Of a stretch of DNA of 14,801 nucleotides, positions 8,187 through 14,379 are shown piece after piece. The DNA is from an uncultured Oscillospiraceae bacterium (GTDB lineage Bacteria; Bacillota; Clostridia; Oscillospirales; Oscillospiraceae): the NCBI GenBank assembly GCA_944385455.1, contig CALWXI010000127.1, positions 1 through 14,801 of the forward strand, written 5' to 3'. The notes beneath the pieces were generated by a model that saw only the letters and a list, made by a program, of their open reading frames with translations, was not told where the DNA came from and made no database searches. How positions within the stretch are numbered: the stretch's first letter is position 1; every line of letters begins with the position of its first letter. The position numbers and the translations under genes are program-made.

Positions 8187-8231
8187 AAAGCGGAGATGTT
8201 TCACGTGAAACATCTCCGCTTTTTATGAATT
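8178..8231. terminator. 54-bp perfect palindrome, probable bidirectional intrinsic terminator with parS at its centre
   Basis: The arms are 27 nt each and perfectly complementary with no spacer (centre 8204/8205). From outside in they hold AATTCAT, five A, GCGGAGAT and GTTTCAC, then the mirror image. In RNA this gives a GC-containing stem followed by five or more U (8220-8224), the form of a Rho-independent terminator, and the A run on the other side makes it symmetric. It includes the GH13 stop codon (8184-8186). Symmetry fails at 8177/8232. It probably ends the dut-to-GH13 transcript before the parA promoter. Confidence 0.85.
8197..8212. other. parS: parS centromere site 1
   Basis: TGTTTCACGTGAAACA is an exact match to the consensus 16-bp parS of Firmicutes, bound by ParB/Spo0J. 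It lies 10 nt after the GH13 stop, at the centre of the 54-bp palindrome, and 242 bp upstream of parA. ParB dimers load at such sites, bind CTP and slide out as clamps to form the partition complex, which also recruits SMC condensin. Confidence 0.95.
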
Positions 8232-8245
8232 TTCCTGCGAATGCC

Positions 8246-8274
8246 TTGCAAGCCCCATTCGCCCTTGATATAAT
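8246..8274 (+). promoter_or_regulatory. Strong sigma-A type promoter of the parA-parB operon
   Basis: The -35 is TTGCAA (8246-8251), the -10 is TATAAT (8269-8274), the spacer is 17 bp, and TG at 8266-8267 makes an extended -10. Transcription should start near 8281, which leaves a leader of about 158 nt before parA. The promoter lies 34 bp after the parS centre hexamer, so ParB bound or spread at parS 1 would cover it. ParB autoregulation is an inference. Confidence 0.8.
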
Positions 8275-8279
8275 AGTGT

Positions 8280-8438
8280 GCGCTGAATGCTCGTCTGCTG
8301 CGCCTTCAGCGCGGACAAGCCTTTTCTTGCCATCTCAGGCAGGCTCTGTGCCCTGAATGGCCCGGCCTTCAGGACTTGGCTGTTTTCCGGCACGGTGGAC
8401 GCCAGCTGACTCCGCATAGAAAGAAAGTAGGTGCCTTT
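8280..8438 (+). promoter_or_regulatory. Structured 5' leader of parA with several hairpins
   Basis: No convincing ORF is found here. Hairpin 1 begins at the predicted transcription start: GCGCTGAA (8280-8287) pairs with TTCAGCGC (8305-8312), 8 bp. Hairpin 2 is CTTGCC (8326-8331) with GGCAGG (8338-8343), including one G-U. Hairpin 3 is CCTGAA (8352-8357) with TTCAGG (8368-8373), and GTGCC (8348-8352) could alternatively pair with GGCAC (8389-8393). Hairpins 1 and 3 share a CTGAATG...CCTTCAG pattern. I could not match it to a known riboswitch, SRP RNA, 6S RNA or tmRNA. Confidence 0.45.
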
Positions 8439-9197
8439 GTGGCAAAGACCATTGCAATTGTGAATCAGAAGGGCGGTGTCGGCAAGACCACCACCTGCGT
8501 AAATCTGGCCGCCGCCCTGACGGAAGCCGGCCGCCGGGTGCTGCTGTGCGACTTTGATCCTCAGGCCAACTCCACTTCGGGCATGGGGGTGGATAAGACC
8601 GTCTCCAAGGGGATCTATCAGGTTCTCATCGGCGAGGCTTCCGCCCAGGACGCTCTGGTGCACACTCGCTTCGGCGACGTTCTTCCCTCCAACAAGGCCT
8701 TGGCTGGGGCGGGCATTGAGCTGATTTCCATGGAGAACCGGGAATTTCTGCTGCGGGATGCCCTGAGCCAGGTGGCAGAACAATATGACTTTATTTTCAT
8801 TGACTGCCCGCCCTCCCTGGAGCTGCTGACACTCAACGCTTTGTGCGCTGCTGACGCAATTTTGGTGCCGGTGCAGGGGGAATACTTTGCATTGGAGGGT
8901 CTCAGCGACCTGATGAACACTGTACGCATCGTACGCCGCTCCCTGAACCCGGGACTGGAACTGGAGGGCGTGCTGTTGACCATGTTTGACGGCCGCACCA
9001 ACCTGGCGCTTCAGGTGGCCGAGGAGGTCAAACACTACTTCCCAGGCAAAGTATACGCGACGGTGATCCCCCGGAATGTACGCCTCAGCGAAGCGCCCAG
9101 CCACGGAAAACCCATTACCGCATATGACCGTTCCTCCCGGGGCGCGGAGGCCTATACCGCCCTGGCTGCGGAATTTTTGAACAAACAGAGCGCGTGA
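8439..9197 (+). CDS. parA: Chromosome partitioning ATPase ParA (Soj)
   Basis: ParA/Soj is a DNA-binding ATPase that moves ParB-parS complexes apart and, in Bacillus, also regulates DnaA. The 252-residue protein has the deviant Walker A box K11-GGVGKTT with the signature lysine, the D38-FDPQANST motif, and the Walker B-type segment FIFIDCPPSLELLTLNAL. The length matches Bacillus Soj (about 253). The start is GTG 8439, giving the usual N-terminus AKTIAIVNQKGG. AGGTG at 8429-8433 is a modest ribosome binding site. An in-frame upstream start at 8376 would add 21 residues not typical of the family. parB follows after 25 nt in the same operon, and exact parS sites flank the module, which supports a chromosomal rather than plasmid-type system. 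Confidence 0.96.
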   Translation: MAKTIAIVNQKGGVGKTTTCVNLAAALTEAGRRVLLCDFDPQANSTSGMGVDKTVSKGIYQVLIGEASAQDALVHTRFGDVLPSNKALAGAGIELISMENREFLLRDALSQVAEQYDFIFIDCPPSLELLTLNALCAADAILVPVQGEYFALEGLSDLMNTVRIVRRSLNPGLELEGVLLTMFDGRTNLALQVAEEVKHYFPGKVYATVIPRNVRLSEAPSHGKPITAYDRSSRGAEAYTALAAEFLNKQSA

Positions 9198-9222
9198 CGC
9201 GCCGGAAAGGAGCATCCCAACC

Positions 9223-10110
9223 ATGGCATCCAAAAAGCCCTCTGGACTCGGCCGGGGCCTCGGCGCTCTGCTGGGCGACGACGTGCTTTCCGCCGAGCGC
9301 AGCGGCACCCTTTCTCTGCCCATTTCTCAGGTGGAGAGCTGCTCCTCGCAGCCCCGCAAATCCTTTGACGAGGCCTCCCTGGCGGAACTGGCGGATTCCA
9401 TTCGCCGCCACGGCATTATCCAGCCCCTGACCGTGCGGAAGCTGGCCTCCGGTTACTATCAGATCATTGCCGGTGAGCGCCGTTGGCGGGCCGCGCGGCT
9501 GGCAGGGCTTTCCGAGGTTCCGGTGGTGGTCATGGAGGCAGATGACCGCAAAGCTGCCGAGCTGGCCATGATTGAGAACCTGCAGCGGGAGGATCTGAAT
9601 CCCATGGAAGAAGCCATGGGATTCCACACCCTGATCGAGACATATCACATGACCCAGGAAGAAGCCGCTCAAAGCGTGGGAAAATCCCGCAGCGCCGTGG
9701 CCAATGCCTTGCGCTTGCTGGGCCTTGCCCCTGCCGTCAAGGCCATGGTGGAGCGCGGCGACCTCTCTGCCGGCCATGCCAGGGCTTTGCTGCCCCTCTC
9801 CCCTGCCCTGCAGGAGACCGCCGCCAACGCAGTATGCTCCGGAGGACTGTCCGTGCGCCAGACAGAGGCCCTGGCCAAGCGTCTGGCAGCAGAGAGAAAA
9901 GAACCCGCTGTCAAGACGGCTGGCCCGGATTATGCGGCTGAGGCACAGCGGGATCTGTCGTCCCGGCTTGGGCGCGGCGTACGGATCGTCACCGGGCGGA
10001 AAAAGGGCCGGGTGGAGTTGGAATATTACGGAATCGACGATTTGAATGACCTTCTGGAGGCCCTGGCTCTGATCCGGGTGCGGAAAGAAGAGAAAGGACC
10101 CACGGTATGA
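9223..10110 (+). CDS. parB: Chromosome partitioning protein ParB (Spo0J), CTP-dependent parS-binding clamp
   Basis: ParB binds parS, loads as a CTP-dependent sliding clamp, stimulates ParA ATPase and recruits SMC. The 295-residue protein has the family layout. An N-terminal GLGRGLGALLG motif (about 8-18) includes the Arg region that stimulates ParA. The CTP-binding ParB domain follows, with QPRKSFD, HGIIQPLTVR, G84-ERRWRAARL and E118-NLQRE. A helix-turn-helix lies at about 143-168 (MTQEEAAQSVGKSRSAVANA), then LSAGHARALL (181-190), and a C-terminal dimerisation domain (about 250-285). AAAGGAG at 9206-9212 precedes ATG 9223. Adjacency to parA and to parS sites, rather than Noc-binding sites, argues for ParB and not Noc. 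The TGA stop overlaps the ATG of the next gene (ATGA). Confidence 0.96.
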   Translation: MASKKPSGLGRGLGALLGDDVLSAERSGTLSLPISQVESCSSQPRKSFDEASLAELADSIRRHGIIQPLTVRKLASGYYQIIAGERRWRAARLAGLSEVPVVVMEADDRKAAELAMIENLQREDLNPMEEAMGFHTLIETYHMTQEEAAQSVGKSRSAVANALRLLGLAPAVKAMVERGDLSAGHARALLPLSPALQETAANAVCSGGLSVRQTEALAKRLAAERKEPAVKTAGPDYAAEAQRDLSSRLGRGVRIVTGRKKGRVELEYYGIDDLNDLLEALALIRVRKEEKGPTV

Positions 10111-10691
10111 ATCTGGAACACAACACCACCGGCTCCGTGCCGGAGGCTTCCGCAGCGGAGCAATCGCCTGCCCAGTCCGCTCCGGCTGTCCCGTCTCCTC
10201 AGCCGCAGCCCAATTCCGGCGGGCAGAGCGGCAAGAAGCCGGTGGTGATCTATATTCTGATCCTGTTTCTGGCGGCCTTTCTACTGATGGCCCTGTCCCT
10301 GCTGATGCATCAGCGCAGCAATACAGAAGCTCTGGGCCAGCTGCAGAATTCCGTCAACGCCATGCAGGCGGTGCAGGAAACCCAGGACAAGATCATTGGT
10401 CTGCAGGAGGAGCTCTCCCAGGCCCGGGAGGAACAGGAGTCCCTGCAGGAGCAGCTGGATGCCTCCCAGGAGAAAATTTTGGATGCGCAAAAGCAGGCAG
10501 ACGCTCTTCTCGGGCTGTACAGCCTGCAGCAGGCTTATCTCAGTCGGGATTACGACGCCTGCAGTGAGATCCTTCAATCCATGGAGGACCAAGGGCTGCC
10601 GCCGCTGCTGTCCGATGAGCCCGGTATAAGCGGCACCACGGCCCCCGCGGAGCGGTATCAGCAGCTGAAGGAAGCTGTTTTGAATCCCTGA
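10107..10691 (+). CDS. Hypothetical single-pass membrane protein with extracytoplasmic coiled coil, coupled to parB
   Basis: I do not recognise a named family. The 194-residue protein has a Pro/Gln/Ser/Ala-rich, low-complexity N-terminus (about 1-42), a double Lys at 43-44, one transmembrane helix at about 46-67, and a Glu/Gln-rich coiled coil at about 74-133 (EELSQAREEQESLQEQLDAS). A short helical C-terminal part follows (LYSLQQAYLSRDYDACSEIL, about 137-156) with a TPR-like look but only one unit. No cleavable signal is evident; the N-terminus is probably cytoplasmic and the coiled coil outside. Its ATG overlaps the parB stop (ATGA at 10107-10110), so it should be made in step with ParB. An exact parS lies 5 nt after its stop. 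Role in segregation or envelope linkage is only suggested by position. It could also be a bystander. Confidence 0.85.
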   Translation: MNLEHNTTGSVPEASAAEQSPAQSAPAVPSPQPQPNSGGQSGKKPVVIYILILFLAAFLLMALSLLMHQRSNTEALGQLQNSVNAMQAVQETQDKIIGLQEELSQAREEQESLQEQLDASQEKILDAQKQADALLGLYSLQQAYLSRDYDACSEILQSMEDQGLPPLLSDEPGISGTTAPAERYQQLKEAVLNP

Positions 10692-10696
10692 ACTGT

Positions 10697-10712
10697 TGTT
10701 TCACGTGAAACA
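10697..10712. other. parS: parS centromere site 2
   Basis: TGTTTCACGTGAAACA is identical over all 16 bp to parS 1, 2,500 bp downstream of it. It sits 5 nt after the stop of the parB-coupled gene and 40 nt before serS. The flanks are unrelated to those of site 1 and symmetry stops at the 16-mer, so this one is a plain parS without a terminator. It lies in the leader or promoter region of serS, where no convincing separate promoter is visible. Confidence 0.95.
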
Positions 10713-10752
10713 CACCGGTTATTCCAAATAAAAACCATTTGAGGTGACAACC

Positions 10753-12057
10753 ATGCTGGATATTCGTTTCATCCGGGAGAATCCCGATATCGTCAAGGAA
10801 AACATCAAAAAGAAATACCAAGACGCCAAACTGCCCCTGGTGGATCAGGTCATTGAACTGGACGCCAAACGCCGTGCCGCCATTGCCGAGGCCGATCAGC
10901 TGCGCTCCAACCGCAACACGCTCTCCAAGCAGATCGGCATGCTGATGGGACAGTCCAAGAAGGACCCCAGCAAGCTGGCGGAGGCTGAAGCGGTGAAGGC
11001 CAGGGTAAAGGAGCAGGCAGACCGGCTTGCCGAGCTGGAGAAACAGGAGGCGGAGCTGGAAGCAGCCCTGCACAAGGACCTGCTGCAGATTCCCCAGATC
11101 ATTGACCCTTCTGTGCCTCTGGGGCCTGATGACTCCTGCAATGTGGAGGTGGAGCGCTTCGGCGAGGCCAAGGTTCCCGACTTCCCCATTCCCTACCACA
11201 CAGAGATTATGGAATCTTTCAACGGCATTGATCTGGACGCCGCCGGCCGGGTCTCGGGCAACGGCTTTTACTATCTGCTGGGGGACATTGCCCGGCTCCA
11301 CGAGGCGGTGCTGGCCTACGGCCGGGACTTCATGATCGGCAAAGGATTCACCTACTGCATCCCTCCTTTCATGATCCATGGCAACGTGGTGGAGGGCGTC
11401 ATGAGCCAGACGGACATGGATGCCATGATGTACAAGATCGAAGGCGAGGACCTCTATCTCATCGGCACCTCCGAGCACTCCATGATCGGCCGGTTCATCG
11501 ACCAGATTCTCCCCGCCGAAAAGCTGCCCCAGACCCTTACCTCCTACTCCCCCTGCTTCCGCAAGGAAAAGGGCGCCCACGGCATTGAGGAACGGGGCGT
11601 CTACCGCATCCATCAGTTCGAAAAGCAGGAGATGATCGTGGTCTGCAAGCCGGAAGAATCCAAAGCGTGGTATGAAAAGCTGTGGCGCTATTCCGTGGAA
11701 CTCTTCCGCTCCCTGGACATTCCCGTCCGGCAGCTGGAGTGCTGCTCCGGCGACCTGGCGGACCTGAAGGTGAAGTCCTGCGACATCGAGGCCTGGTCTC
11801 CCCGGCAGCAGAAGTACTTCGAAGTGTGCTCCTGCTCCAATCTGGGCGACGCTCAGGCCCGCCGCCTGCGCATCCGCTACAAGGACGAAAACGGCAAGAT
11901 GCAGCTGTGCCACACCCTGAACAACACCTGCGTGGCGCCGCCCCGGATGCTCATCGCTTTTCTGGAGAACAATCTCCAGGCCGACGGCACCGTCCTGATC
12001 CCGGAGGTACTGCGTCCCTACATGGGTGGCAAGGACAAGCTGGTCCCCCAAAAGTAA
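10753..12057 (+). CDS. serS: Serine--tRNA ligase (class II), divergent type
   Basis: SerRS charges tRNA-Ser and tRNA-Sec with serine. The 434-residue protein has the typical N-terminal start MLDIRFIRENPDIVKENIKK and a long antiparallel coiled-coil arm (about 35-110) that grips the long variable arm of tRNA-Ser. The class II core has T239-SE (serine recognition), motif 2 F269-RKEKG with R281 and H287-QFEK, and motif 3 ending near R398. The C-terminus ends IPEVLRPYMGG, as in other bacterial SerRS. Motif 3 reads NNTCVAPPRM rather than the common NGSGLAVGRT, and the serine loop reads IGTSEHS, so this is not the standard E. coli/Bacillus form. The ATG at 10753 is chosen: GAGGTG at 10741-10746 is its ribosome binding site and overlaps the alternative in-frame GTG at 10744. 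No T-box leader fits the short upstream gap. Confidence 0.96.
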   Translation: MLDIRFIRENPDIVKENIKKKYQDAKLPLVDQVIELDAKRRAAIAEADQLRSNRNTLSKQIGMLMGQSKKDPSKLAEAEAVKARVKEQADRLAELEKQEAELEAALHKDLLQIPQIIDPSVPLGPDDSCNVEVERFGEAKVPDFPIPYHTEIMESFNGIDLDAAGRVSGNGFYYLLGDIARLHEAVLAYGRDFMIGKGFTYCIPPFMIHGNVVEGVMSQTDMDAMMYKIEGEDLYLIGTSEHSMIGRFIDQILPAEKLPQTLTSYSPCFRKEKGAHGIEERGVYRIHQFEKQEMIVVCKPEESKAWYEKLWRYSVELFRSLDIPVRQLECCSGDLADLKVKSCDIEAWSPRQQKYFEVCSCSNLGDAQARRLRIRYKDENGKMQLCHTLNNTCVAPPRMLIAFLENNLQADGTVLIPEVLRPYMGGKDKLVPQK

Positions 12058-12153
12058 GCTGCGCTCTTATGCGCGAATATACGATTTGTAGTTTTTTTTG
12101 AGTTTAATACGAATCGTTGAACCGGTTTCCAGCTAACAGAAAGGAGTGCCGCG
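12058..12153 (+). promoter_or_regulatory. AT-rich intergenic region with 12-bp motif shared with the dut promoter
   Basis: This 96-nt gap follows serS. GCGC-6 nt-GCGC (12061-12074) is too weak, and too far from the T8 run at 12092-12099, to call a terminator. TAATACGAATCG at 12105-12116 is the exact reverse complement of 1622-1633 in the dut promoter, and its first nine bases also equal 1645-1653 directly. A -10-like TTTAAT lies at 12103-12108 without a clear -35. ACGATT (12081-12086) and AATCGT (12112-12117) form an inverted pair. AAAGGAG (12140-12146) serves the next gene. Confidence 0.4.
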
Positions 12154-13191
12154 ATGAAACGTACTTTTTGCGCGATCCTATCGGCCCTAATCCTGTCTGC
12201 CGCCGCGATCCCTTGCGCCGCAGCGGATACGGCGATCCACGCCCAGCGGGAATACGCCGGATTCTCCGATGTGTCACAGGACAGCTGGTGCTATGAGGCA
12301 GTGAAACTGTGCTATGAAGCAGGATTGATGAACGGCACCACAGATACCACCTTCTCACCTCAGGAGCCGCTCACCGCCGCACAGCTGACGATGCTGGCCG
12401 CCCGGCTGTGCGACCTGCGCAGCGGCGGCACCGGCGAGGTCCCAAATCTTCCGGACCTGACACAGTCCTACCTGCGGTTCTACGATGAGGAAGGCAATCT
12501 GCTCCGCGCATACACTTTGGCGGACAGTCCGGTATACAACGCTGCACAGAGCGACAGCCTTTTTATTTCTCTCAGTGAGATGTCCGGAGATCCCTCCCTG
12601 CCGGAGACATGCATCCTGGAGGTGGGCTTTCCGGACTACTGTACCCTCCGCCGCTATACCGGCCTTCGGGTATCTTATGAAACGGTAAGCGGCACCATGA
12701 GCCAGGGTCTTCAGGGCACTGGATACCGGATCTCAGATCCCCAGGTGGCCGCCCGGTGCTTTTTCCTGGGGGACACCCGGGCGGAGACGCTGGCCGTATG
12801 GCAGAACGCCTGGTGGTTCCCTGCCGCCTTTTATCTCTCCAGTCAGGGTCTGCTGAATCTCAGCGGAGATCTGATCTATCGGCTGGATCCCCAGGGCCAG
12901 CACACCGGTGAATACGATCTGCTCTTTTCCCAGAGTGCCAGTCGAGCCCTGGCCGCCTGGCTGATAGATCTGTCCGCCGGAGAGCTGATTGCCCGCAACG
13001 CAGCCGTCTCCATTCCGGACATGGATCCGGACTCCCCTGATACCGCCGCTGCGGTGCGTCTGTATCAGGCCGGCGTCCTCACCGGCGTGGATGCAGCGGG
13101 CAACTTTGCTCCCGATGCGTCCCTGACCCGGGCCCAGGCGGCGGTGATTTTTGCCCGGATCCTGGATCCCGGCCTGCGGGTAACGGTGTAA
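12154..13191 (+). CDS. Secreted S-layer homology (SLH) domain protein
   Basis: SLH domains bind pyruvylated secondary cell-wall polymers and hold proteins on Gram-positive surfaces. The 345-residue protein has a clear signal peptide (MKRTFCAILSALILSAAAIP, with likely cleavage after A24 in CAAA-D). An N-terminal SLH domain spans about 36-88 (FSDVSQDSWCYEAVKLCYEAGLMNG then LTAAQLTMLAARL). A middle region of about 200 residues is unrecognised. A C-terminal SLH domain (about 290-340) holds AAAVRLYQAGVLTG, GNFAPDASLTRAQAAVIFARIL. The first SLH has lost the TRAE-type motif; the last keeps TRAQ. A degenerate third SLH end may lie near 265-280 (SASRALAAWLIDLSAGELI). ATG 12154 has AAAGGAG 7 nt upstream. 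The middle region may be the functional part; no enzyme motif is seen. Confidence 0.88.
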   Translation: MKRTFCAILSALILSAAAIPCAAADTAIHAQREYAGFSDVSQDSWCYEAVKLCYEAGLMNGTTDTTFSPQEPLTAAQLTMLAARLCDLRSGGTGEVPNLPDLTQSYLRFYDEEGNLLRAYTLADSPVYNAAQSDSLFISLSEMSGDPSLPETCILEVGFPDYCTLRRYTGLRVSYETVSGTMSQGLQGTGYRISDPQVAARCFFLGDTRAETLAVWQNAWWFPAAFYLSSQGLLNLSGDLIYRLDPQGQHTGEYDLLFSQSASRALAAWLIDLSAGELIARNAAVSIPDMDPDSPDTAAAVRLYQAGVLTGVDAAGNFAPDASLTRAQAAVIFARILDPGLRVTV

Positions 13192-13232
13192 TCCGCACAC
13201 CCCCAACGATATCAAGGAAAGGCAATCGTGCT

Positions 13233-13634
13233 ATGTCCAAAACCAAAGGTTTTTTTGCAGAATTCAAGACCTTCATCGCCCGGGGCAACGTCCTGGATCT
13301 GGCGGTGGGCGTCATCATCGGCGGCGCATTCAGCGCCATCACCAATTCACTGGTAAACGACATCATCAACCCCATTTTGGGGATCTTGACCGGAGGCAAC
13401 GAGGCGCTCTCCGCCCTCTCCTTTCAGCTGCCCGGTGGCGGCGCCATCATGGTGGGGAGCTTCATCAATGCCGTGCTGAACTTTCTTATCATGGCCTTTG
13501 CCGTGTTTTGTCTGGTGAAAGTGGTAAACCGACTCCACCGCAGGAAGGAGACCGTCCCTGCCCCGGCGCCCAAGCCCTCCAACGAGGAAGTGCTGCTGGC
13601 GGAGATCCGGGACCTCTTGAAGGAGCGGACATAA
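13233..13634 (+). CDS. mscL: Large-conductance mechanosensitive channel MscL
   Basis: MscL is a homopentameric channel that opens under membrane tension to release solutes during hypo-osmotic shock. The 133-residue protein matches the family from end to end: amphipathic N-terminal helix (KGFFAEFKTFIARGN), first membrane helix with VLDLAVGVIIGGAFSAITNS (about 20-45), a short periplasmic-type loop containing LPGGGAIM, second membrane helix (about 70-95, INAVLNFLIMAFAVFCLVKV), a Pro/Ala linker and the C-terminal helix EEVLLAEIRDLLKER. The ATG at 13233 is preceded by AAGGAAAGG (13214-13222). The gene is 41 nt after the SLH gene and only one base separates its stop from the rsmG start, so mscL and rsmG are probably co-transcribed. 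Confidence 0.97.
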   Translation: MSKTKGFFAEFKTFIARGNVLDLAVGVIIGGAFSAITNSLVNDIINPILGILTGGNEALSALSFQLPGGGAIMVGSFINAVLNFLIMAFAVFCLVKVVNRLHRRKETVPAPAPKPSNEEVLLAEIRDLLKERT

Positions 13635-13635
13635 T

Positions 13636-14340
13636 ATGGAGGAAATGGTACCCATCCTGCGGCGGGGCCTCGCTGATCTGGGCCTGCCGGACACCGGAGC
13701 AAAAGCGCTGGCCCGATACGGAGCGCTGCTGGCGGAGAAAAATCAGGTGATGAACCTCACCGCCATCACAGATCCGGCGGATATGGCCGCCCTTCATTTT
13801 CTGGACAGCGCCGCCCTGCTGACCCTGGCGGACCTGCGGAACAAATCCGTGGCGGACGTCGGCACCGGCGCGGGCTTTCCCGGCCTGCCGCTGCGGATCG
13901 TGGAACCGTCTATCCAACTCACCCTGCTGGATGCCCAGAACAAACGGGTGGACTTTTTACGGGAGGTATGCGCCGCCCTGGATCTTCCAGACGTGGTCTG
14001 CGTCCATGCCCGTGCGGAGGAGTTTGCCGCAGAGCACCGGGAGTCCTTTGACATCGTGACCTCCCGGGCAGTGGCCAATCTGCGGATGCTCTCGGAGCTG
14101 TGCCTGCCCCTGGTAAAACCTGGCGGGTACTTCCTGGCCATGAAATCGGTGGAGTCCGACGCCGAAACCGCGGAGGCTGCCCAGGCTCTGAGGCTGCTGG
14201 GAGGACGGCTGGAGCGGGTGGAGGACTACGCCATTCCTGGCACAGAGGTGCGGCACCGACTGCTTTTTATCAAAAAAACGGCTCCTACCCCGAAAAAATA
14301 CCCCAGACCCTTTGCAAAAATCAAAAAAAATCCGTTATAA
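13636..14340 (+). CDS. rsmG: 16S rRNA (guanine-N7)-methyltransferase RsmG (GidB)
   Basis: RsmG uses S-adenosylmethionine to methylate N7 of G527 (E. coli numbering) in the 16S rRNA 530 loop. Loss of the enzyme gives low-level streptomycin resistance in several bacteria. The 234-residue protein shows KNQVMNLTAITD near the N-terminus, HFLDS, the SAM-binding glycine loop VADVGTGAGFPGLPLRI, LLDAQNKRVDFL, the SRAVANLRMLSEL motif, and KPGGYFLAMK. The C-terminus is a short basic tail with TPKKYPR, common in Firmicute members. AAGGAG at 13620-13625 lies inside the end of mscL, 10 nt before ATG 13636. rsmG commonly lies near the replication origin with parA and parB, which fits the rest of the window. 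Confidence 0.97.
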   Translation: MEEMVPILRRGLADLGLPDTGAKALARYGALLAEKNQVMNLTAITDPADMAALHFLDSAALLTLADLRNKSVADVGTGAGFPGLPLRIVEPSIQLTLLDAQNKRVDFLREVCAALDLPDVVCVHARAEEFAAEHRESFDIVTSRAVANLRMLSELCLPLVKPGGYFLAMKSVESDAETAEAAQALRLLGGRLERVEDYAIPGTEVRHRLLFIKKTAPTPKKYPRPFAKIKKNPL

Positions 14341-14341
14341 T
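14312..14341 (+). promoter_or_regulatory. Putative promoter of the minD-like gene, overlapping the rsmG stop
   Basis: TTGCAA (14312-14317) and TATAAT (14336-14341) are 18 bp apart in an A-rich patch. The -10 contains most of the rsmG stop codon (14338-14340). Transcription would start near 14348, leaving a leader of about 32 nt with GGGAGG at 14364-14369. The same -35 hexamer occurs in the parA promoter. Confidence 0.65.
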
Positions 14342-14379
14342 GGTAGTACAAAAATTTTGACACGGGAGGCAGACCTGCG

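Noticed and set aside
8376..8438. N-terminal extension of ParA from an upstream start
   Set aside because: ParA homologues start with M(A/G)K directly before the Walker A strand; the extra residues are atypical and lack a ribosome binding site.
8187..8438. Replication origin (DnaA-box cluster) next to parS
   Set aside because: No TTATCCACA-type boxes or AT-rich unwinding element were seen here or in the other intergenic gaps; origin proximity is only inferred from gene content.
8223..9323. Minus-strand open frame of 366 codons across the parA leader and parA
   Set aside because: It is antisense to parA, has no recognisable motif, and reads through the parA promoter and leader; treated as a shadow frame.
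10692..10752. T-box riboswitch controlling serS
   Set aside because: The gap is only 61 nt and is partly taken by parS; no specifier stem or T-box antiterminator sequence is present.
12058..12100. Intrinsic terminator for serS
   Set aside because: The only stem (GCGC around 6 nt) is 4 bp long and 17 nt from the T run, so it does not meet terminator geometry.
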